From: Actinomycetota bacterium
GTDB lineage: Bacteria > Actinomycetota > Thermoleophilia > Gaiellales > Gaiellaceae
NCBI GenBank assembly: GCA_003136795.1
Contig: PLDP01000268.1
Location: 1 to 5,223 of the forward strand
Direction: 5' to 3'
Length of the DNA: 5,223 nt
A model generated the notes under the pieces. The model was not told the origin of the DNA and did no database searches. It was given only the letters and a program-made list of their open reading frames with translations. Below, piece by piece: positions 1-5,223 of the stretch (the stretch's first letter is position 1; every line of letters begins with the position of its first letter). Position numbers and translations under genes: made by a program.

Positions 1-1
1 G

Positions 2-646
2 GCGCACATCGTCTGCCCGAGCGCGTTCATGCGCGACCTCGTCGTCTCGTGGGGCGTGCCCGCCGACCGCGTGACGCTGCTGCCGAACGCGGCTCCGCGG
101 GTGACCGACGCGGGCGCGTTCGACCCCGGGCCGCGGCCCGTGCTCGCCTTCGCCGGCCGGCTGACCGCGCAGAAGGATCTCGGCGTCGCGCTGGCGGCGC
201 TGCGCGAGCTCGACGGTGTGCGACTGCTGATCGCCGGTGACGGCCCCGAGCGCGCGCGGCTCGAGGCCGCGGCGGGCGAGCGCGTCGAGTTCCTGGGACC
301 GCTGCCGCGGGCCGAGGTGCTCGGCCTCCTGCGCGCGGCTGACGCGGCGATCCTCACCTCCGCCTGGGAGAACTTCCCGCACGGCGTCGTCGAGGCGCTC
401 GCGGTGGGGACGCCGGTGATCGCCACGCGCACGGGCGGCGTCGCCGAGGTGGTGACCGACGGCGAGAACGGCCTGCTCGTCGAGCCGGGCGACGCCGGAG
501 CGTTCGCGGCGGCCGTGCGGCGCTACCTGGGCGACCCGGAGCTGCAGGCGCGCCTGCGCGCCGCCGCGGCGCCCTCGGTCGCGGCCTACGGCGCGGACGC
601 GGTGTACGCGCGGCTCGCAGCGATCCTCGAGGAGGCTGCGCGATGA
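2..646 (+). CDS. GT4-family glycosyltransferase, 5'-truncated by window edge
   Basis: This is the C-terminal 214 residues of a GT-B glycosyltransferase (family GT4). It should transfer a sugar from a nucleotide-sugar donor to a lipid-linked or other acceptor at the cytoplasmic face of the membrane. The reading frame is open from base 2 and continues off the left edge, so the ATG at 29 is an internal Met (it follows CPSAF) and not the start. What is visible is the end of the N-terminal domain (VTLLPNAAP linker) and then the donor-binding domain: FAGRLTAQKD with the usual Arg and Lys, LLIAGDGPE, VEFLGPL, and the EX7E motif ENFPHGVVEA with Glu codons at 368-370 and 392-394. TGGVAEVVTDGENGLLVEPGD completes the family signature. 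It is the first visible member of the operon and overlaps the next start by 4 bases. The fold and class are secure; the sugar and acceptor cannot be read from the sequence. Confidence 0.93.
   Translation, partial: AHIVCPSAFMRDLVVSWGVPADRVTLLPNAAPRVTDAGAFDPGPRPVLAFAGRLTAQKDLGVALAALRELDGVRLLIAGDGPERARLEAAAGERVEFLGPLPRAEVLGLLRAADAAILTSAWENFPHGVVEALAVGTPVIATRTGGVAEVVTDGENGLLVEPGDAGAFAAAVRRYLGDPELQARLRAAAAPSVAAYGADAVYARLAAILEEAAR
629..635 (+). promoter_or_regulatory. Shine-Dalgarno site for the second glycosyltransferase
   Basis: GAGGAGG lies inside the end of the upstream gene and ends 7 bases before the ATG at 643. This is a near-perfect anti-16S match at standard spacing. It supports 643 as the start and shows that the overlapping gene can load ribosomes itself as well as by coupling. 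Confidence 0.75.
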
Positions 647-1701
647 AACGCGTCCTCTTCGTCGCGCGCAACCGCTACCGCGTGCCGCTGTCGCCGAGCT
701 TGCGGCTCAAGTGGGACGCGCTCGGCCGCGTCTTCGACCTGCGCGTGGTTGCCGCATCGCCGGACCGCGGTCGCGGCGACGACACGTTCCGCCTGCGGCC
801 GCGCACGGCGCTCGACGGCCCGCGCTTCTGGCTCTCGCTGCCCGCCCGCATCCGGCGTGAGGCGCGCGCGTTCCGTCCGCAGGCGATCGTCGCGCAGAGC
901 CCGTTCGAGGCCGCGGCCGCGCTTATTGCCCGCACCGGCGTGCCGGTGATCGTCGAGCTGCACGGCGACTGGCGCACCTTCGGCCGGCTCTACGGCTCCG
1001 CAGGACGGCGCGCAATCGCCCGCGTCGCAGATGCGGCCGGCACCTGGGCGGTGCGCCACGCTGCGAAGGTGCGCGCGGTCTCGCCGTACACCGAGCGGCT
1101 CGCCCGCGAAGCCGGCCGCGAGCCGGCGGCGGTCTTCCCGGCTTTCATGGACCTCGCGCCGTTCACCGCGCCTCCCGCGCCGCTGCCGGAGCGGCCCGTC
1201 GCACTCTTCGTCGGCGTGCTCGAGCCCTACAAGAACATCGACGGGCTCGCCGAGGCGTGGCGGCGCGCGCGCCCGCACGCGGAGCTGCGCATCGTCGGCA
1301 AAGGGACGCGCACCGATGTCGTGGCAGCGCTCGTCTCCGATGGCCTCGCGACGTGGCAGCCCGAGCTTTCGACCGGCGAGGTCGTCGCCGCACTCGATGC
1401 GGCTTCGGTGCTGATCCTCCCGTCGCGCAGTGAAGGGATGGGCCGCGTCGTCATCGAGGCCCATCTGCGCGGGCGCCCCGTGCTCGGCTCGAACGTCGGC
1501 GGTATTCCCGACCTCGTCACCGATGGCGTCGACGGCATCCTCTTCGAGCCGAGCCCGCGGGCGATCGCTGCCGCCTTGCGCGTGCTCGACGATCGCGACG
1601 AGCTCGAACGGCTGGCCGCGAACGCGCGTGCCGCCGGTGAGCGCTGGCTTGTCTCGCCCGAGGAGTACGCGGAGCGCATGCGGGAGCTGGTCGAGTCGTG
1701 A
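643..1701 (+). CDS. GT4-family glycosyltransferase (352 aa)
   Basis: This is a complete GT-B fold glycosyltransferase, 352 residues, a normal family length. The N-terminal domain starts with the beta-strand KRVLFVARN, has a weakly conserved acceptor region, and contains VPVIVELHGDW (residues about 100-110), where the HGD stretch sits near the domain cleft. SPYTERLA at 147-154 matches the usual SxxxxxxL segment. The donor domain begins at PVALFVGVLEPYKNID (185-200), with Lys197 as the likely phosphate contact, followed by LRIVGKGTR, then EX7E as E264...E272 in SEGMGRVVIEA, and GGIPDLVTDGVDGILFEP. The start at 643 has a strong ribosome-binding site and overlaps the upstream stop as ATGA. It likely adds one sugar to the same glycan as its neighbours. 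No signal peptide or membrane segment is visible, so it is probably cytosolic or peripheral. The specificity is unknown. Confidence 0.95.
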   Translation: MKRVLFVARNRYRVPLSPSLRLKWDALGRVFDLRVVAASPDRGRGDDTFRLRPRTALDGPRFWLSLPARIRREARAFRPQAIVAQSPFEAAAALIARTGVPVIVELHGDWRTFGRLYGSAGRRAIARVADAAGTWAVRHAAKVRAVSPYTERLAREAGREPAAVFPAFMDLAPFTAPPAPLPERPVALFVGVLEPYKNIDGLAEAWRRARPHAELRIVGKGTRTDVVAALVSDGLATWQPELSTGEVVAALDAASVLILPSRSEGMGRVVIEAHLRGRPVLGSNVGGIPDLVTDGVDGILFEPSPRAIAAALRVLDDRDELERLAANARAAGERWLVSPEEYAERMRELVES

Positions 1702-2690
1702 AGCTCATTGTCGTCACGCAGCGTGTCGACCCCGACGATCCTGCGCTCGGCGCGACCGTGCCGATGCTGCGCGCGCTCGCGGAGCGCGTCGACGAGCTCG
1801 TCGTCCTGACGCTCGTCGCCCGCGAGGCCGGCCTGCCGGCGAACGTGCGCGTCAAGACGATCGCCGCGCCGACGCAGGCGTTACGCGGCGCGCGCTTCGT
1901 GGCCGCGCTGGCGCCCGAGCTGCGCACGCGCCCGGTCGCGGTGCTCGCGCACATGTCGCCGATCTACGCGGTGCTCGCAGCGCCGCTCGTGCGGCCGCTG
2001 CGCATTCCGCTCCTTCTCTGGTTCACGCACTGGCGGCCTTCGAAGCTGTTGCGCGCCGCAGAACGCGTGTCGACCTCCGTGCTCACGGTCGACCGCCGCT
2101 CGTTCCCGCTCGTCTCGTCGAAGGTGCAGGCGATCGGGCACGGCATCGACATCGACGCGATCCCGTGTGTCGAGCGGTCGAACGGCCCGCTGCGTCTGCT
2201 GGCGCTCGGGCGGACGTCGGCCGCCAAAGGGCTCGACACGATCGTCGAGGCGGCGGCGCTCGTCGACGGCGTCGAGCTCGAGCTGCGCGGGCCCTCGCTG
2301 ACGGACGAGGAGCGCGCCTACCGCGCACAGCTCGCGCATCCGGTGGAGGACCCGGTCCCGCGCACGCAGATTGCCGAGGTCTACGCCCACGCGGGCGCGC
2401 TCGTCAACAACATGCGCAGCGGCGCGCTCGACAAGGTCGTCTTCGAGGCGGCGGCATCGTGCCTGCCCGTGCTCGTCTCGAACCCGGGCTTCGACTCGCT
2501 GCTCGCGGGCATCGAGCCTCCGCTCTCGTTTCCGCAGGACGACGCGCAGGTGCTCGCCGAGCGCATCCGCGGCTTGGTCGACGCCGGCCCGGAGGCGCGG
2601 GCCTCGATCGGCCGTGAGCTGCGCGCGCGCGTGGAGCGCGACCACTCGGTCGGCCACTGGGCCGACGGCGTGCTGGAAGCCGCCCGATGA
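1698..2690 (+). CDS. GT4-type glycosyltransferase, variant lacking first Glu of EX7E (330 aa)
   Basis: This is a compact GT-B glycosyltransferase of 330 residues. It starts at GTG 1698, overlapping the previous stop as GTGA; GGGAG at 1682-1686 is a modest ribosome-binding site 11 bases upstream. The N-terminal domain carries LAHMSPIYAVL (83-93) and LLLWFTHWRPSKLLRAAE (105-122), then SFPLVSSKVQAIGHGIDID (135-153). I recognise this order as a GT4 subgroup with an H/W acceptor-side motif and an HGID linker. The donor domain has LLALGRTSAAKGLD (167-180), with Lys177. The normal EX7E site reads SGALDKVVFEA: E250 is present, but the first position is Gly242 (codon 2421-2423). The DKVVFEA form appears to be the natural signature of this subgroup, so it need not mean loss of activity. 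It is coupled at both ends to other glycosyltransferases. The substrate is unknown. Confidence 0.9.
   Translation: MKLIVVTQRVDPDDPALGATVPMLRALAERVDELVVLTLVAREAGLPANVRVKTIAAPTQALRGARFVAALAPELRTRPVAVLAHMSPIYAVLAAPLVRPLRIPLLLWFTHWRPSKLLRAAERVSTSVLTVDRRSFPLVSSKVQAIGHGIDIDAIPCVERSNGPLRLLALGRTSAAKGLDTIVEAAALVDGVELELRGPSLTDEERAYRAQLAHPVEDPVPRTQIAEVYAHAGALVNNMRSGALDKVVFEAAASCLPVLVSNPGFDSLLAGIEPPLSFPQDDAQVLAERIRGLVDAGPEARASIGRELRARVERDHSVGHWADGVLEAAR
2675..2679 (+). promoter_or_regulatory. Ribosome-binding site for the fourth glycosyltransferase
   Basis: GGAAG lies within the last codons of the upstream gene, 7 bases before the ATG at 2687. It supports that start over later Met codons. Confidence 0.5.
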
Positions 2691-3799
2691 CGGACGTCTT
2701 GCACATCCAGAAGGTGTCCGGCGTGTCCGGTTCGGAGGCGCACCTGCTCTCGCTGCTGCCGTTGTTGCGGCGACGCGGCTGGGACGCGCGCATGCTCGTG
2801 CTGCACGAAGGCGAGCCCGGCGCGCGCGAGTTCGTCGAGGCGATGCGCGCGCACGACGTGCCGACCGACGCGTGGCGCATGCGCTTCGACCTCGACCCGA
2901 CCGTCCCGGCGCGGCTCCTGTGGCGCCGCGCGACGATCGTGCACACCCATCTCGTGCACGCCGACCTGCTCGGACTGCCTGCGGCGGCGCTCGCGCGCGT
3001 GCCGGTGCGGGTGAGCACGAAGCACGGCTTCAACGAGTTTCGGTCGAGCCGGGTGATCGCGAGGGCCGATCGCGCCGTCGGCAGGCTCGCGCACCGGCAA
3101 ATCGCGATCTCGCACGGGCTCGCGCGCTACCTCGCGCGCACGGAAGGCTTTCGCGAGAGCGACTTCACCGTCGTCCACTACGGGATCGAGGCCGGGCGGG
3201 AGCCGCCGCCTCCGCCCGCGTCCACGCGCCTCGCCACTGTCGGCAGGCTGATCCCGATCAAGGGCTTCGACCTGCTGCTCCGCGCGTTCGCGCAGGCGCG
3301 CGCGGAGCTGCCCGAGCTGACGCTCGAGCTCGCGGGCGCCGGACCGCTCGACGCGGAGCTCCGCGCGGGCGCGCCCGACGGCGTCACGTTCCTCGGCCGC
3401 GTCGCGCCGGTGGCCGAGGTCTACGAGCGGAATGCGATCGTCGTCGTGCCGTCACGCGGCGAGGGGTTTGGCATGGTCGCGCTCGAGGCGGCCGAGCGCG
3501 GGCGCGCCGCGATCGTCAGCGACGTCGGCGGCCTGCCGGAGATCGTCGCCGACGGGGAGACCGGCACCGTCGTCCCGGCCGAGGACGTCGAGTCCCTTGC
3601 GCGTGCAATCGTCGTGCTGGCCCGAGACGACGAGCTCGTGCGCGCCTACGGCGCCGCCGCCCGCCGTCGCGCGCTCGATCAGTTCTCGGCGGAGTCTGCC
3701 GCCGACGGCGTCGAGCGCCTGTATCGGGACGAGCTCGCGAGGCGGTCGAGCGCGGCGGCGGCGAGCAGGACGAGCAGGAAGTCGAACGAAATGCGGTAG
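2687..3799 (+). CDS. GT4-family glycosyltransferase (370 aa) with read-through-like tail
   Basis: This is a complete GT4 glycosyltransferase. The N-terminal domain opens with VLHIQKVSGVSGSEAHLLSL: a beta-strand, a Gly/Ser-rich loop and a helix, as in the WcaL/PimB-like branch. HTHLVHADLLGLPAA follows at 86-100 and VSTKHGFNEF at 109-118. ISHGLARYLA and VVHYGIE lead to the donor domain: LATVGRLIPIKGFDLLLRAF (Lys192), LELAGAGPLDAEL, VTFLGRVAPVAEVY, EX7E as E259...E267 in EGFGMVALEA (codons 3461-3463 and 3485-3487), then GGLPEIVADGETGTVVPAED. The conserved core ends near LYRDELARR (residue 353). The remaining 17 residues are a Ser/Ala/Arg-rich tail encoded antisense to the last membrane helix of the opposite-strand gene. 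I infer that this tail is non-conserved extension rather than a functional element. ATGA at 2687 overlaps the previous stop. The sugar and acceptor are unknown. Confidence 0.95.
   Translation: MTDVLHIQKVSGVSGSEAHLLSLLPLLRRRGWDARMLVLHEGEPGAREFVEAMRAHDVPTDAWRMRFDLDPTVPARLLWRRATIVHTHLVHADLLGLPAAALARVPVRVSTKHGFNEFRSSRVIARADRAVGRLAHRQIAISHGLARYLARTEGFRESDFTVVHYGIEAGREPPPPPASTRLATVGRLIPIKGFDLLLRAFAQARAELPELTLELAGAGPLDAELRAGAPDGVTFLGRVAPVAEVYERNAIVVVPSRGEGFGMVALEAAERGRAAIVSDVGGLPEIVADGETGTVVPAEDVESLARAIVVLARDDELVRAYGAAARRRALDQFSAESAADGVERLYRDELARRSSAAAASRTSRKSNEMR
3679..3799. other. 121-base convergent antisense coding overlap
   Basis: The stop of the + strand GT4 gene (TAG, 3797-3799) lies inside the minus-strand membrane gene, and the stop of the membrane gene (complement of 3679-3681) lies inside the GT4 gene. 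The two frames are placed so that third codon positions face each other. The GT4 core uses the left part, and the last transmembrane helix of the GT-C protein uses the right part. There is no space for a conventional terminator between them and I see no hairpin followed by a T-run. Confidence 0.85.
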
Positions 3800-4974
3800 C
3801 GCGTCGTCCCGGCGAAGATCATCGCCGCAAGGGTGTTGTAGACGAGCAGAGACGCCGCCAGCAGCGTGAACAGCCGGTCGGCCGCCAGGAACAGGCCGGC
3901 CACGGCCAGGAGCATGACCGGGATCGCCCAGATTGGCTCGACGATGCTGCGAGCGGTGTCGCGCCAGGTCCCCTTCCCGGACCGACCCTGGGTCTCGTGC
4001 ACGCGTGGGTCCCAGAGGAGCTCGGTCGCCTGTAGCGCGAGCTTCGCCTTCTCGCCGGGATGGTGTTCCATGAACTTGATGCTGAGGTGCTCGAAGTAGT
4101 GCATCTGCGCACATTCGTTGACCGGCGGATACCGCCCCGTCGAGTGATACGTGGCGGCGGCGTCCTCGGCCGTCGGCGGGAACGATGAGGGCTGCGGCAC
4201 ATCGTCGATCCACTTTCCCGCCGCGAGCGTCGCGTACGTGTTCGCGTTGTTCGCCTTCCAGAGAGCACGTGCGTCGGTCGTGACGGCGAAGCAGCCGACC
4301 TGCACGTCGTTGCGAACGAGCCACGGTGTAACGACGACGACGGCAGTTACGACGATGATCAGCGCAGGCAGGATTCGGCGACCGGGTGCGAAGAACCAGA
4401 CGAAGACGGCGAGGAGCACCGGCACGGCTGCGAGTCGCGAGTTGCCGAGGACCGCCACGCCGCTGAGCGCTCCGAGCAGCGCCGGCAGAAGAAGCGACCG
4501 GCGGCGAACGGCGAGCAATGACACCAACACGATCGCTGCGAGCACGATCTGGTCGGTGATCTCGCGGTTGACATGGACGTCGTGCCAGATCAGGTACGGG
4601 TTGAGCGTCGACACGACGGCGGCCAGGAGTGCGAAGCGCGGAGCGACGAGTCGCGCGATGAAGTACACGAGGACGGCCGTCGCCGCTGCGAGGACGATCT
4701 GGGCGATCCCGACGACTTCCCACGATCGGCCGAGGATCCAGTAGAGCGGGATCAGGAAGTACCCGTACAGCGGCTGCGTCGAGGCCGACGGGTGTCCGGC
4801 GACGAATCCGAACGTTCCCGACGCGACGAAGGTCCGAGCGAAGTCGTCGCTCTTCTCCGTGTAGGCGGTGAGGATGGATCCGCGCTCGAGTGCCAGTACC
4901 GCGAGCCGCGGCAGCGCGGAGGCAGCGATCACGGCGGCAACAGCTCGAGTCTGTTTGGCTGCGAAGATGCGCAC
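3679..4974 (-). CDS. GT-C (ArnT/PMT/RgtA-like) polytopic membrane glycosyltransferase (431 aa)
   Basis: This is an integral membrane protein with about 10-11 hydrophobic helices. The first spans residues 8-30, most of the others lie between 66 and 220, and the last three are near 343-364, 367-388 and 396-413. A hydrophilic loop of about 120 residues (221-342) carries little hydrophobicity. The layout and signatures match GT-C enzymes that use polyprenyl-phosphate sugars on the outer face. They are SDDFARTF with Asp43-Asp44 in the first external loop (codons 4843-4848 on the minus strand), STQPLYGYFLIPLY, the PWLVRN segment (217-222) followed by ALWKANNANTYA, and TRYRISFDFLLVLLAAAAL near the end. 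The start is GTG at 4974; a stop lies in frame just upstream at 4987-4989, and GAAG 10 bases upstream is a weak ribosome-binding site. Codons favour G/C at position 3, so the gene is real, but overall GC is lower than its neighbours. The last 20 or so residues overlap the convergent gene and look like read-through. The substrate is unknown. Confidence 0.9.
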   Translation of the reverse strand: MRIFAAKQTRAVAAVIAASALPRLAVLALERGSILTAYTEKSDDFARTFVASGTFGFVAGHPSASTQPLYGYFLIPLYWILGRSWEVVGIAQIVLAAATAVLVYFIARLVAPRFALLAAVVSTLNPYLIWHDVHVNREITDQIVLAAIVLVSLLAVRRRSLLLPALLGALSGVAVLGNSRLAAVPVLLAVFVWFFAPGRRILPALIIVVTAVVVVTPWLVRNDVQVGCFAVTTDARALWKANNANTYATLAAGKWIDDVPQPSSFPPTAEDAAATYHSTGRYPPVNECAQMHYFEHLSIKFMEHHPGEKAKLALQATELLWDPRVHETQGRSGKGTWRDTARSIVEPIWAIPVMLLAVAGLFLAADRLFTLLAASLLVYNTLAAMIFAGTTRYRISFDFLLVLLAAAALDRLASSSRYRRSTPSAADSAEN

Positions 4975-4975
4975 G

Positions 4976-5223
4976 ATGGAGGAACTTCAACGGTACGCGG
5001 TCGTCTCGTGCCACGTCGAGAGACCGCTCGACGACGCGGTCTGGCGGGCCTTCGAGCGCCTGCTCGAGCGGCGTCCCGCGGGGTTCGTGGTCACGCCCCT
5101 GCTCCGGCCGCCGCACGCCGCGTCGGGCGAGGACGAGGAGCGCTGGCTGGAGCGCGCCCGGCGTGCCGCGGAGCTGGCGCCGCTCGGGCACCACACGCAC
5201 TGGGGCGGCCCGACGCAAGCGCG
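4976..5223 (+). CDS. Polysaccharide-deacetylase-like protein, N-terminal fragment
   Basis: An open frame runs from ATG 4976 to the right edge without a stop (82 complete codons). It begins MEELQRYAVVSCHVERPLDD, continues VWRAFERLLERRPAGFVVTPLL, and reaches LGHHTHWGGPTQA at the edge. The early beta-strand (YAVVSCHVE), the helix, a second strand (GFVVTP) and then a His-rich GHHTHW turn resemble the start of a NodB-like deacetylase barrel, in which His residues of an H-T/S-x-x-H type motif hold the metal. This reading is tentative because the diagnostic C-terminal half is missing. An in-frame ATG at 4967 is an alternative start. I prefer 4976 because GAAG at 4963-4966 lies 9 bases before it. GC is about 77-83% in two hand-counted rows (5041-5160), like the GT4 genes and unlike the adjoining membrane gene. 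By location it may modify the glycan built by this cluster. Confidence 0.6.
   Translation, partial: MEELQRYAVVSCHVERPLDDAVWRAFERLLERRPAGFVVTPLLRPPHAASGEDEERWLERARRAAELAPLGHHTHWGGPTQA

Noticed and set aside
586..1464. 292-codon minus-strand open frame opposite the second glycosyltransferase
   Set aside because: It is antisense to a gene with a full GT4 motif set, and its translation is rich in Arg, Glu and Asp with no recognisable domain.
1430..2617. 395-codon plus-strand open frame across the second/third glycosyltransferase junction
   Set aside because: It is a frame-shifted shadow. The real frames on both sides carry conserved motifs and a clean GTGA overlap.
3730..3770. GCG/GGC-rich stretch near the convergent junction as a repeat or terminator
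   Set aside because: It encodes the Ala-run of the last GT-C helix (Ala codons) on the minus strand. There is no stable stem with a following T-run on either strand.
2371..4035. 554-codon plus-strand open frame spanning the third and fourth glycosyltransferases and running past the fourth
   Set aside because: It is a shifted frame of the genuine GT4 genes, with Arg/Ala-rich nonsense composition and no motif.
4990..4995. TACCGT on the minus strand as a -10 element for the GT-C gene
   Set aside because: It fits TANNNT, but there is no convincing -35 at 16-18 bases and the implied leader would remove the ribosome-binding site. A chance match is likely.
3452..5218. Long (588-codon) minus-strand open frame covering the GT-C gene and both neighbours
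   Set aside because: Its translation is Arg/Pro-rich low complexity with no fold signature. It crosses three better-supported genes and is explained by high GC suppressing stops in alternative frames.

Overview
The window is a protein-dense, very GC-rich bacterial segment holding six genes for building a surface glycan. The high GC, the strong G/C preference at third codon positions, the 4-base gene overlaps and the GTG starts fit an actinobacterium. A Thermoleophilia-like lineage is my guess from the general look of the proteins; nothing in the sequence proves it.

Bases 1-3799 (+ strand) hold four consecutive GT-B fold, GT4-type glycosyltransferases. The first is cut by the left edge and the other three are complete. 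Each downstream start overlaps the preceding stop by four bases (ATGA at 643, GTGA at 1698, ATGA at 2687), so they look like one translationally coupled operon. Their nucleotide-sugar-binding motifs differ from one another, which suggests four different transfer steps rather than recent duplicates.

Bases 3679-4974 (- strand) hold a polytopic membrane protein of the GT-C class (ArnT/PMT/RgtA-like), which typically uses a lipid-phosphate sugar on the outer face of the membrane. Its 3' end runs 121 bases into the fourth glycosyltransferase on the opposite strand. Its GTG start lies one base from the ATG of a + strand gene (4976 to the right edge), whose visible part resembles the N-terminus of a polysaccharide-deacetylase-like protein.

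A working model is that the GT4 enzymes build an oligosaccharide on a lipid carrier in the cytoplasm, the GT-C protein decorates it outside, and the deacetylase-like product trims it. The polarity and composition suggest that the membrane gene was placed in inverted orientation between two pieces of a + strand operon: it is about 60-67% GC in hand-counted 60-base rows, against about 72-87% in the GT4 genes.

I saw no RNA gene, insertion sequence, CRISPR array, long repeat or factor-independent terminator. There is no gene-free stretch longer than one base.
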